Origin: Bacteroidales bacterium
Lineage (GTDB): Bacteria > Bacteroidota > Bacteroidia > Bacteroidales > WCHB1-69
Assembly: GCA_016285145.1 (NCBI GenBank)
Contig: JAEEQE010000006.1
Location: 23,310-87,309 of the forward strand
DNA: 64,000 nt
Reading direction: 5' to 3'
Under the pieces are notes generated by a model. The model did no database searches. It was given only the letters and a program-made list of their open reading frames with translations, and had not been told where the DNA came from. A program made the position numbers and the translations under genes. This document shows, piece by piece, positions 1 to 7,645 of this stretch. The number at the start of each line of letters is the position of its first letter. Position 1 is the stretch's first letter.

Positions 1-1271
1 TTGATACCGTAAGCACACAGGACCACTGGCAGATAGCCTACGGACCGAGCGGCTTCGACCTGGATATGGCCCCCAATCTCATCATTGCGGACACCGTGCC
101 CTTCACCATCACCGGCTTGGCGGAAGGCGTGGACTACGATTTCTACCTGAGAACTTATTGCTCGGCTGACGACCAAAGTTTCTGGATGGCGCCCATCACC
201 GTGCGTACCGCCTGCTCTTCTGCCAAACCGCTGCCTTACATTGAGAATTTCGATTCATACCAAGGCACCAGCTTGAACAGCGACGGCACCGTTCCCGGTT
301 GCTGGTTCGCCTATAAGACGAACAGCACCCTCAAACTGCCTCATATCGTGAATCAGAACTTCAACTACACCTATCCGAATGCCCTGATGATGACGGCCAA
401 TGTCAATGGCGCCAGCACATATGTCGTCCTGCCCGAATTCTTGGATTCCCTGAACCGTCTCAACATCACCTTCTGGAAGCGCATGTACAATGTGGACAGC
501 ACCGCCATGTTGACGGTAGGTTACATGACGGACAACATGGACTATACCACCTTCGTGCCGTTGAAGACCGTCACCAATGTGCATGACATCAGCGGTGCCT
601 TCGATACGGTCAAGTTCTACACCTTCCAGAATGTCCCGGCGCATGGCTATATCGCTTTCCGCTTCAGCACAAATTACCCCGGCCAATCGCAGTGCGGTAT
701 TGACAATGTTCTGGTCACCAATACCGATGTGATTGACTGTCAAACTCCCACCAATCTGACCGTCACCAATATCGGATACACCTCTGCCACCTTTAGCTGG
801 ACACCCGGCGGCGACGAAGACTATTGGTATCTTGAAATCTGGCCGGCGGAAGATCCGGATCCCATCATTTCCGGCATCGGCACGAGTTATACCTCCATTA
901 ATCTGAACAATCTGGCGACAAACACCGAATATGTCGTACGTGTGAAGGCCCTCTGCTACGGACAATGGGAGAGCGATCCCACCGACACCATCCATTTCCG
1001 CACCCTCAGCGATGACACGTTAGGTGTTGCCGGTTTTGCAAGATTCATTTCCTTGTATCCCAACCCGACCAACGGCCAATTCACCATTCACAACAGCCAA
1101 TCCACCATTCACAACGTGGATGTTTATGACGTGTATGGCAAGCTATTGAAATCGGTGGAAGTGAATAGTGACCAGACCCGCCTCGACATGACGCCTTATG
1201 CCGACGGCATCTATTTCATCCGCATTGAAACCGAAAAGGGCATTGTAACGAAGCGGTTAGTGAAGAAATAA
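1..1271 (+). CDS. T9SS-secreted adhesin-type protein with fibronectin type III domains (5' end outside window)
   Basis: The frame is open from base 3, so the first ATG (66) is internal and the N-terminus lies outside the window; 423 residues are visible. In order there is the end of a fibronectin type III-like domain, a MAM/cleaved-adhesin-like jelly-roll region (starting at the PYIENFDSY segment and ending at GIDNVLV), a complete fibronectin type III domain (from CQTPTNLTV), and a C-terminal T9SS type A sorting domain (LYPNPTNGQ ... GIYFIRIETEKG ... KRLVKK). This architecture is typical of Bacteroidota proteins exported by the type IX system and anchored on or released from the surface. Binding target unknown. 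The sorting domain contains a 7-bp-periodic DNA repeat (1071-1112). A hairpin terminator follows the stop. Confidence 0.88.
   Translation, partial: DTVSTQDHWQIAYGPSGFDLDMAPNLIIADTVPFTITGLAEGVDYDFYLRTYCSADDQSFWMAPITVRTACSSAKPLPYIENFDSYQGTSLNSDGTVPGCWFAYKTNSTLKLPHIVNQNFNYTYPNALMMTANVNGASTYVVLPEFLDSLNRLNITFWKRMYNVDSTAMLTVGYMTDNMDYTTFVPLKTVTNVHDISGAFDTVKFYTFQNVPAHGYIAFRFSTNYPGQSQCGIDNVLVTNTDVIDCQTPTNLTVTNIGYTSATFSWTPGGDEDYWYLEIWPAEDPDPIISGIGTSYTSINLNNLATNTEYVVRVKALCYGQWESDPTDTIHFRTLSDDTLGVAGFARFISLYPNPTNGQFTIHNSQSTIHNVDVYDVYGKLLKSVEVNSDQTRLDMTPYADGIYFIRIETEKGIVTKRLVKK
1071..1112 (+). repeat. Heptamer-periodic repeat inside the T9SS sorting-domain coding sequence
   Basis: Six consecutive 7-bp units (aacggcc, aattcac, cattcac, aacagcc, aatccac, cattcac) lie inside the coding sequence and encode the residues TIHNSQSTIHN of the sorting domain. 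The unit aacggcc also occurs in the intergenic heptamer repeats downstream (1350-1620). Period and words are read directly; the link to the intergenic family is inference from the shared period and shared words. Confidence 0.75.
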
Positions 1272-1293
1272 GCAACACGCAAGAACAAAAACA

Positions 1294-1332
1294 AAAGGAG
1301 TCGATGCTGGAAGGTGTCGGCTCCTTTTTTTT
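1294..1332 (+). terminator. Intrinsic terminator of the first T9SS gene
   Basis: AAGGAGTCGA pairs, with wobble, with TGTCGGCTCCTT around a short loop and is followed directly by a run of eight T, 25-60 bases after the stop codon. Confidence 0.8.
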
Positions 1333-1628
1333 GATGGGGGAGGGGGGGGAGAGTTGAGAGTTTAGAGATTAGAGTTGAGAGGATGTAGGGAGTTAAGGAG
1401 TTAAGACCAGTGATCAGTGAATAGTGAATAGTGACAAACGGTCAACCTTATTCAGGCATTAACACAAAAGCCAATGGCTAACGGCCAACGGCTAATAGCC
1501 AGAGACCAGTGATCAGTGATCAGTGATTAGTGATCAGAGAACCAAGAACTAAGAACTAAAAGCTAATGGCTAACGGCCAACGGCTAAAAGCTTAATTTCT
1601 TAACTACTTAACTTCTTAACTCAAAAAA
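1333..1628. repeat. Intergenic degenerate heptamer repeats
   Basis: This 405-base gap (1272-1676) contains no gene. After a G-rich run it is made of imperfect tandem words with a 7-bp period: gagttga/gagttta/gagatta near 1352-1380, agtgatc/agtgaat/agtgatt near 1410-1435 and 1508-1535, aagaact near 1546-1558, and ggctaac/ggccaac/ggctaat near 1486-1500 and 1566-1588. A Bacteroidota promoter for the next gene follows at 1634. The same word families recur elsewhere in the window. Confidence 0.85.
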
Positions 1629-1633
1629 ATTCG

Positions 1634-1641
1634 TATCTTTA
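1634..1641 (+). promoter_or_regulatory. -7 promoter box (TATCTTTA) for the first duplicated module
   Basis: A TAnnTTT-type Bacteroidota -7 box sits 35 bases before the ATG at 1677. The box and the whole leader are repeated almost exactly before the second module copy (5989-5996), so the promoter was duplicated with the genes. Confidence 0.7.
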
Positions 1642-1676
1642 CCGCCGAAAAAATTTATCAACCTTAAAATTCAATC

Positions 1677-3290
1677 ATGAAGAAAAAGATCTTTATTTCT
1701 CTCGGTTTTTTAATGATGTCCATTCTCCCTGTTTTCGCGCAAAACAGCCATTGGGAGTATCAAGGTGTCCCTACCACAAGTGCTGTTACGGTAGTGCATT
1801 CGAACGGTGTTGCCTATTTGTTTCAATCGGACGGTGGGAACCTGTATGTTCAAGAATTGGATCCGAACACCATGCAATCGCTCCCTCCAAGTTCAAACAA
1901 TGCAATGTCTTTGCCAATACTACCATTATATATTCAGGGTGCTTATGAGGATTTTAGTGGTAACATTGTTATTTACGGGAATTTAGGTCTCAATCCTGCG
2001 GCTGCCCAATATGATGTTAGTACTCATCAGATTATGAATGTTTTCTTAGATGCAAATCACACATACGACAGTTTTATTAATGGTTGTTCCGGAAATGATA
2101 TTAATGGAATCATGGTCGATGTGTTCGTATTAGAGAATCAAGGAATTCTCATTGGTACAGATTGGAGCGGCAATGACTTTAATTCAACGGTGTCGAATCC
2201 TATTGGATACTTTTCGGATGTTCTTTGGGACCCTTTCAATTCGTGTTTTGCCGTGACTGGATACGGCGGTTCTAACATTGCAAATCCTCAATTGTTTCTG
2301 ATTGGTATGGAATATGATGTTTTTTCTGGTTTTCAAATTACAACCAATCCTCTTGCTTGGGATTTGTCAAATCAGACATTCTCTTTTGCGGAATATAGAA
2401 CATGTTTGGAAATTCTTCCTAATGGGGATTTTGTTGTGGGCCAAAGTCTTAGAGAAGGACAATATGATTGGATATGGCTCACCACCACAAATGGATATAC
2501 GGGAACAATCAATTCTGCAGTTTTTCGGATGCCCTCCCATAAACTAATGGTATTGGATATGAAACACAATGAAGATATTGGCCAACTCGTCTTACTCGGA
2601 AAGATAGTTCATTCGTGTGGCACAATTCATTTTTTAGCACAAGTGGACCCCTATGCTCTGTCAAGCATGGTGGCGGCACAGGTGACGGGCATCAAACCTC
2701 TCAATATTTGTCTGTTCAATCCCAGTGGTTTAAGTTCTAATGCTGTTGCATTACAGAAGTTGGAAATAAATCCTTATCCTTGTGCCAGAATTCTCGCCAC
2801 GGGCACTTATGCGAACAATGAAACATACGTAACAGAGACATACGACCTCGCAAATAGTTCTTGTGATTTGATTTTCTACCCATTAGATGTGCCCTTGATT
2901 CCGAATATTGGGAATGTGTCTTGTAATTTTTCTCAGATAAATCTCAATCCATTACCTGCACCGTTATTCCCGGCCTATCTTTATATATATGAAAATTGGT
3001 CTTGTCAGGACCCAATGCCCTGTTCGAAGCAGCTTCAGGAAAAATCGATTCTGCTACCATCAGACAGCGCAATAGTTGATTGGATGGAAAACGGGCTACT
3101 GGAATTTTCAGGATTTACAGGAGAAATCACTTACAAGGTTTATAATATGTTAGGGGAATGTGTGGCGGTTGGGAATACAGTTAATGGGGCGAAAGGTTTG
3201 CTTCTTACTGCCAGAGGATTATACGTAATTACGGCAGAAGACCAATACGGTCATTCAGCCACAAAAAAATTCATCTATTTAAACAAATAG
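1677..3290 (+). CDS. Secreted protein of unknown function, first copy of duplicated module, with T9SS-like C-terminus
   Basis: 537 residues with a clear signal peptide (MKKKIFISLGFLMMSILPVFA, cut before QNSHWEYQG). The body has no family I recognise; it reads as beta-rich repeats with recurrent aromatic and Asp-rich turns, possibly a propeller. The last ~70 residues (TYKVYNMLGECVAV ... GLYVITAEDQYGH ... KKFIYLNK) resemble the second half of a T9SS type A sorting domain but lack the usual YPNP motif. It is paralogous to the gene at 6032: the first ~60 residues are nearly identical, the middle is diverged but alignable. The type B sorting gene starts 15 bases downstream, so the two are probably co-transcribed. 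The gene is AT-rich compared with flanking genes. Confidence 0.85.
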   Translation: MKKKIFISLGFLMMSILPVFAQNSHWEYQGVPTTSAVTVVHSNGVAYLFQSDGGNLYVQELDPNTMQSLPPSSNNAMSLPILPLYIQGAYEDFSGNIVIYGNLGLNPAAAQYDVSTHQIMNVFLDANHTYDSFINGCSGNDINGIMVDVFVLENQGILIGTDWSGNDFNSTVSNPIGYFSDVLWDPFNSCFAVTGYGGSNIANPQLFLIGMEYDVFSGFQITTNPLAWDLSNQTFSFAEYRTCLEILPNGDFVVGQSLREGQYDWIWLTTTNGYTGTINSAVFRMPSHKLMVLDMKHNEDIGQLVLLGKIVHSCGTIHFLAQVDPYALSSMVAAQVTGIKPLNICLFNPSGLSSNAVALQKLEINPYPCARILATGTYANNETYVTETYDLANSSCDLIFYPLDVPLIPNIGNVSCNFSQINLNPLPAPLFPAYLYIYENWSCQDPMPCSKQLQEKSILLPSDSAIVDWMENGLLEFSGFTGEITYKVYNMLGECVAVGNTVNGAKGLLLTARGLYVITAEDQYGHSATKKFIYLNK

Positions 3291-3305
3291 CTAATAAATA
3301 AAGCA

Positions 3306-5849
3306 ATGAGGAGAATTGTATTTTTTATGGGATTTCTTCTCCTTACTATTGTGTCCACCGCCCAAGAGGAATACCTCAAAGGCCGGGAATTCTGGACCAC
3401 ATCCATATCTCGTTTTTTATATATTCAAAACGATACTTGTTTGCTGTATATTATGGGCGATACAGCAAGTACTGGTTATGTGGAGAATCCCAATACGGGT
3501 TTTTATACGACATTCTCTGTCACACCCGGAGTTACAACAGAGGTGAAAATACCACGTTCCGACCTGTGTATGTCGCTTCCGAATTATTGGACGAATCAGG
3601 ATTTTGACACCGTACTTCCTATAGGTGTTCATATTGTCACTGACAGACCCGTTTGTGTTGTACAACTTACAAAACATAATGATTGGGTAGTACGCAAGGA
3701 TATTGTTAAGCCGTTGTCCTTGCAGAGCAAAATCTCACTTCATTTGGTAAATGGTTGCTTTATGTGGACGGACGATTGTGCTCACGTTTACCCTTTTCAT
3801 GTGATGGCTACAGAGGACAGCACCTTCGTTTCTATTTATAAGAACAACACAGACGTTTCTCATCGTCTTCTTCAAAAAGGGGAAATATTAACATACAGGT
3901 CCTGTCGAGACTTTTTGTCAATACAAGACAGTGGATATGTATATACTATTATGAGTGACTGCAAGCCTATATGTCCGTTCTTTTCTGTGGGTTATTCGGG
4001 GGCAATTAATGATCCCTATATCCTTGATTGCTATTACAAAAATGCAGAATATTATCTTACCAAACGATATGCCAACAATAGACTTATAAAAAAATTAAGC
4101 TGGACTTTACCAATTGATTTGGGACCAGTGGAAATTTACGATGGGATAAACGCTGTAAGGCTGTGGAATCATACACAAGGAATTATTAAACTAAATCAGA
4201 ATTCCTCCGGATACGGATTTTTCCGATTCTTGTCAAATACATGTACGAGTTATTATCCGAATAGTGGAGTATCATGTAATACAACTAATAGTATCGATCT
4301 CGATGCTTTAAAACATCCTTCTCCCACCAACTACTTCGTCCGTTCTTGCTGGATCCCCACCTCCACCAACGAGATGCCCGACGACACCAACTACGCCGAC
4401 CTGCTCATATACGTGCATGAGGACGGCCTCCTCTCCACCACCCTCAACGGGCAGCCCGTCCCCGCCTCCGCCTTCGACTCCTTCCCCTACACCAACCGCG
4501 AGTACTGGGTGGCACAGTTCGCCTACTACAACCAAGACATTCCGCCTTATTTCAAAATAGAGAACCCCCACGGCTTTCACGCCGACCTCGACGAGATTGC
4601 CTACCATTCCATTCCAACCGCTCCAGTGGAACCTCCGAGGATAACGGTGAGTTCTATTACACAGACATCATCGGGTGTGGCCTACGAAGACCTCGACTTC
4701 GCGCACAACAACCTCTCGCCCCACGATTCGGCCACCGTCTATCGGTGCGTGGGCGACACGCTGCTCCTGGATGCCAACACGCAGTGGGACTCCATCCCCT
4801 GCCTCTGGACCCTGGACGGCACGGACTACCCCGACATGCCCATTGTGGCGGTGCCGCTCTTGGACACGGGCCTGCGGGTGGCTCGCCTCGTCCTCTACGG
4901 CAACCCCGACTGCCCCGACACCATCACCACCTTCGTGCAAGTGCTGCCTCCGCCGGTGCTGCCCCTGCATTCCGATACCACCCTCTGCCGTGGCACACAG
5001 CTCTCCGCATGGGACGAGAACGCCATCCTCTACCGCTGGAGCAACGGGGCCGCCACGCCCTCCGTCACCATCGACACGGCGGGCTTCTACTCTGTGACCG
5101 TCACCAACCGCGGATGCACGGCCCACTCCGACAGCGTGCTCGTGGACCTGTTCCCGCAGTCGGCCGTGGACTTCGGCGCCGACACCGCGCTTTGCTCCAT
5201 GGCCACGCTCATTCTGGACGCGGGACAGCCGCACCCAGCCTCCTATCTCTGGCACAACGGCTCCACCAACCGCACCTACACCGTATATCAGGACGGCACC
5301 TACTGGGTGGTGGTCACCGACCACTGCACGGGCGTGAGCGACACCATAGCGGTGGAGTACCTGGAGGACTTCGACATAGAGCTGGGCAACGACACGACCC
5401 TGTGCACGGGCGAGGAACTGCGGTTGTCGGCCTACGTGCCGGGCGCGCAGTACCGCTGGCAGGACGGGAGCGCGCAGCCCGAATACGTGGTGCGCCACGA
5501 GGGCGAGTACAGCGTGAGCGTGCAAAACGCCTGCTTCAGCCACGGCGACCGGATCTACGTCAGTTACGGCGACTGCGAACCGGAGTTCCGTATGCCCACG
5601 GCGTTCACCCCCGACGGCGACGGCCTCAACGACCGCCTGCTGCCGGTGTTCGAACACCCCGAGCAGGTGAAGGATTTCCGGATGATCGTTTTCGACCGCT
5701 GGGGCGCAATCCTGTTCGTGACGCGCGACCCCAACGAGGGCTGGGGCGGATCGGGCGCGCCCACAGGACTGTATGTGGTGGAGATACGCTACTCGGGCCC
5801 CGACGGCTTTGAAGAAACCGTGCGCGGCACGGTGACGTTGGTGAGGTGA
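3306..5849 (+). CDS. IgGFc-binding-like T9SS type B sorting-domain protein, first copy
   Basis: 847 residues. A signal peptide (MRRIVFFMGFLLLTIVSTAQ) is followed by an IgGFc-binding-like N-terminal domain (starting EEYLKGREFWTT, with the GVHIVTDRPVCVVQL strand). From about residue 450 there are Ig/PKD-like segments rich in CxGD/DTTLC motifs, and the C-terminus is a gliding-motility/T9SS type B sorting domain (FRMPTAFTPDGDGLND ... FDRWG ... GLYVVEIRY). Such proteins are exported by T9SS to the cell surface. The gene is a compositional mosaic: the part before about 4316 is AT-rich and diverged from its paralogue at 7646, the part after it is GC-rich and nearly identical to it. Ligand unknown; the IgGFc assignment is by pattern only. 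Confidence 0.85.
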   Translation: MRRIVFFMGFLLLTIVSTAQEEYLKGREFWTTSISRFLYIQNDTCLLYIMGDTASTGYVENPNTGFYTTFSVTPGVTTEVKIPRSDLCMSLPNYWTNQDFDTVLPIGVHIVTDRPVCVVQLTKHNDWVVRKDIVKPLSLQSKISLHLVNGCFMWTDDCAHVYPFHVMATEDSTFVSIYKNNTDVSHRLLQKGEILTYRSCRDFLSIQDSGYVYTIMSDCKPICPFFSVGYSGAINDPYILDCYYKNAEYYLTKRYANNRLIKKLSWTLPIDLGPVEIYDGINAVRLWNHTQGIIKLNQNSSGYGFFRFLSNTCTSYYPNSGVSCNTTNSIDLDALKHPSPTNYFVRSCWIPTSTNEMPDDTNYADLLIYVHEDGLLSTTLNGQPVPASAFDSFPYTNREYWVAQFAYYNQDIPPYFKIENPHGFHADLDEIAYHSIPTAPVEPPRITVSSITQTSSGVAYEDLDFAHNNLSPHDSATVYRCVGDTLLLDANTQWDSIPCLWTLDGTDYPDMPIVAVPLLDTGLRVARLVLYGNPDCPDTITTFVQVLPPPVLPLHSDTTLCRGTQLSAWDENAILYRWSNGAATPSVTIDTAGFYSVTVTNRGCTAHSDSVLVDLFPQSAVDFGADTALCSMATLILDAGQPHPASYLWHNGSTNRTYTVYQDGTYWVVVTDHCTGVSDTIAVEYLEDFDIELGNDTTLCTGEELRLSAYVPGAQYRWQDGSAQPEYVVRHEGEYSVSVQNACFSHGDRIYVSYGDCEPEFRMPTAFTPDGDGLNDRLLPVFEHPEQVKDFRMIVFDRWGAILFVTRDPNEGWGGSGAPTGLYVVEIRYSGPDGFEETVRGTVTLVR

Positions 5850-5851
5850 AC

Positions 5852-5975
5852 AAAGACCAGTAGTCAGTGAATAGTGATCAGGGAATAGGGACTATTGAAC
5901 AGGGACAAGTGACAGCGTTTCCCACATTGCCCTATAATTATTAACTGTTAATTATTAATTGTTAATTGTCTCCTG
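5852..5975. repeat. Intergenic heptamer repeats between the two module copies
   Basis: After the stop at 5849 the sequence runs in 7-bp words (cagtagt, cagtgaa, tagtgat, cagggaa, tagggac, cagggac), followed by a second 7-bp-periodic AT-rich stretch (tgttaat, tattaat, tgttaat) just before the duplicated promoter. Confidence 0.8.
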
Positions 5976-5988
5976 TTTACTTTTTTCG

Positions 5989-5996
5989 TATCTTTA
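5989..5996 (+). promoter_or_regulatory. -7 promoter box (TATCTTTA) for the second module copy
   Basis: Identical in box, leader and distance (35 bases to the ATG at 6032) to the promoter at 1634-1641. It marks the 5' edge of the duplicated unit. Confidence 0.7.
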
Positions 5997-6031
5997 CCGC
6001 CGAAAAAATTTATCAACCTTAAAATTCAATC

Positions 6032-7639
6032 ATGAAGAAAAAGATCTTTATTTATCTCGGTTTTTTAATGATGTCCATCCTTCCTGTTTTCGCGCAAAAC
6101 AGCCATTGGGAGTATCAAGGTATCCCTGCCACAAGTGCTGTTACGGTAGTGCATTCGAATGGTGTTGCCTATTTGTTTCAATCGGACGGTGGCCGTGTTT
6201 ATGTTACAGAATTGGATCCTACGTATATGACAGTAATGAATCCGAGTAACTATCAAAGTATTCAAAATGTGGTTTTACAAGGTGGTTATGAGGATATTAA
6301 AGGTGATATTGTAATATACGGAAGCATGGGTGATTATCCTGTTGCAGCTCTATATGATGTAATTACTCAACAGATCACAAATGTTTTTTATGATTTAAAT
6401 CATCAATATGATTATTTTATTAACGGGTGTTGTGGGTATGATATTAATGGACAGATAGCAAATATGCTGGTGTTGGAAAGCCGTGGTACTCTTGTGGGTT
6501 TTGATTGGAACAATGTTATTGACACATTGATGATTATGAATAATTCTGGTCGTATATCTGACGTATTATGGGACCCCAATGCCGCCTGTTTTGCGGTGAC
6601 TGGATATAACTTTAACCCCGCAGGACCTCAGCTGTTTTTAGTCGGAATAAAATTCGATGTTAATAATGGTTTTATTCTGAATCCGATTAACTCCACGGCA
6701 TGGTATCTTCCAAACCTAATATATCCATATTTTTTTGCGGAATATAGAACATGTTTGGAAATTCTTCCTAATGTGGATTTCGTTGTGGGCCAAAGTATTA
6801 GAGACAACCAGACAGATTGGTTGTGGCTCACTACAGTAAGTGGATATTCAGGGATTAATAATGCAGCTGTTTTCCAGATACCCTCCCAAAAATTGTGGGT
6901 GTTGGACATGAAACACAAGGATGATTTAGACAAGCTTGTCATACTTGGAAAAATAAACCACTCGTGTGGTAATATCCATTACATAGCCCAAGTGGACCCG
7001 TATTCTCTAACGAGTATGACGGTGGCACAGGTGACGGGTTATATGCCTTACACTATTTGTGGTTTTAGCCAAAACCTATTCACCAACGACATTGTCTTGC
7101 AGAAATTGGAAGTGAATCCAATATCATGTCCCAGGATACTTGCCACTGGCACTTATGCAAATAGTGAAGCATACATGACGGAGACTTTTGACATTGCGAA
7201 CAGTTCCTGTGATTGGTTTCTCAAAATTCCAGATACGCACCTTTATCCAATTTTAGGGAATATGACGTGCGTAAACACAGGAGTGGCCCTGTTTCCAACC
7301 TTATTAAATATTCCTCTAAACAATTTATTGAATTTGTCAGAAAACTGGTCTTGTCCAGACCCGATGCCTTGTACGAAGCAAGGGTTGAAAATGTTTTCTG
7401 AAAAAGATACGAATCATGTAACTGTTGAATGGGACGGAAAAGATTTCCTACAATTCATAGGGTTTTCAGGAGAGGTTTTTTATACCATTTATGACGTATT
7501 GGGACGACATATAGAAGAAGGAAGGACTTGTGATTTCTCTGCACATATATTTCTGCCAAAATCAGGTATATATATTGTGAAGGCTGAGGATTATGATAGT
7601 AATTATACAACAAAAAAAATTGTTTTCATGAGAAAATAA
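6032..7639 (+). CDS. Secreted protein of unknown function, second copy of duplicated module
   Basis: 535 residues, paralogue of the gene at 1677. The signal peptide differs by one residue (Tyr for Ser at position 8) and the first ~60 residues are almost unchanged, whereas the rest has diverged with many substitutions but the same landmarks (AEYRTCLEILPN, CLxxVTGY-type turns, ENWSC.DPMPC). The C-terminus (VFYTIYDVLGRHIEEG ... GIYIVKAEDYDSN ... KKIVFMRK) again looks like the end of a T9SS type A sorting domain. The type B partner begins six bases after the stop. No function is recognised; co-duplication of the pair suggests the two products work together. Confidence 0.85.
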   Translation: MKKKIFIYLGFLMMSILPVFAQNSHWEYQGIPATSAVTVVHSNGVAYLFQSDGGRVYVTELDPTYMTVMNPSNYQSIQNVVLQGGYEDIKGDIVIYGSMGDYPVAALYDVITQQITNVFYDLNHQYDYFINGCCGYDINGQIANMLVLESRGTLVGFDWNNVIDTLMIMNNSGRISDVLWDPNAACFAVTGYNFNPAGPQLFLVGIKFDVNNGFILNPINSTAWYLPNLIYPYFFAEYRTCLEILPNVDFVVGQSIRDNQTDWLWLTTVSGYSGINNAAVFQIPSQKLWVLDMKHKDDLDKLVILGKINHSCGNIHYIAQVDPYSLTSMTVAQVTGYMPYTICGFSQNLFTNDIVLQKLEVNPISCPRILATGTYANSEAYMTETFDIANSSCDWFLKIPDTHLYPILGNMTCVNTGVALFPTLLNIPLNNLLNLSENWSCPDPMPCTKQGLKMFSEKDTNHVTVEWDGKDFLQFIGFSGEVFYTIYDVLGRHIEEGRTCDFSAHIFLPKSGIYIVKAEDYDSNYTTKKIVFMRK

Positions 7640-7645
7640 TCAAGA

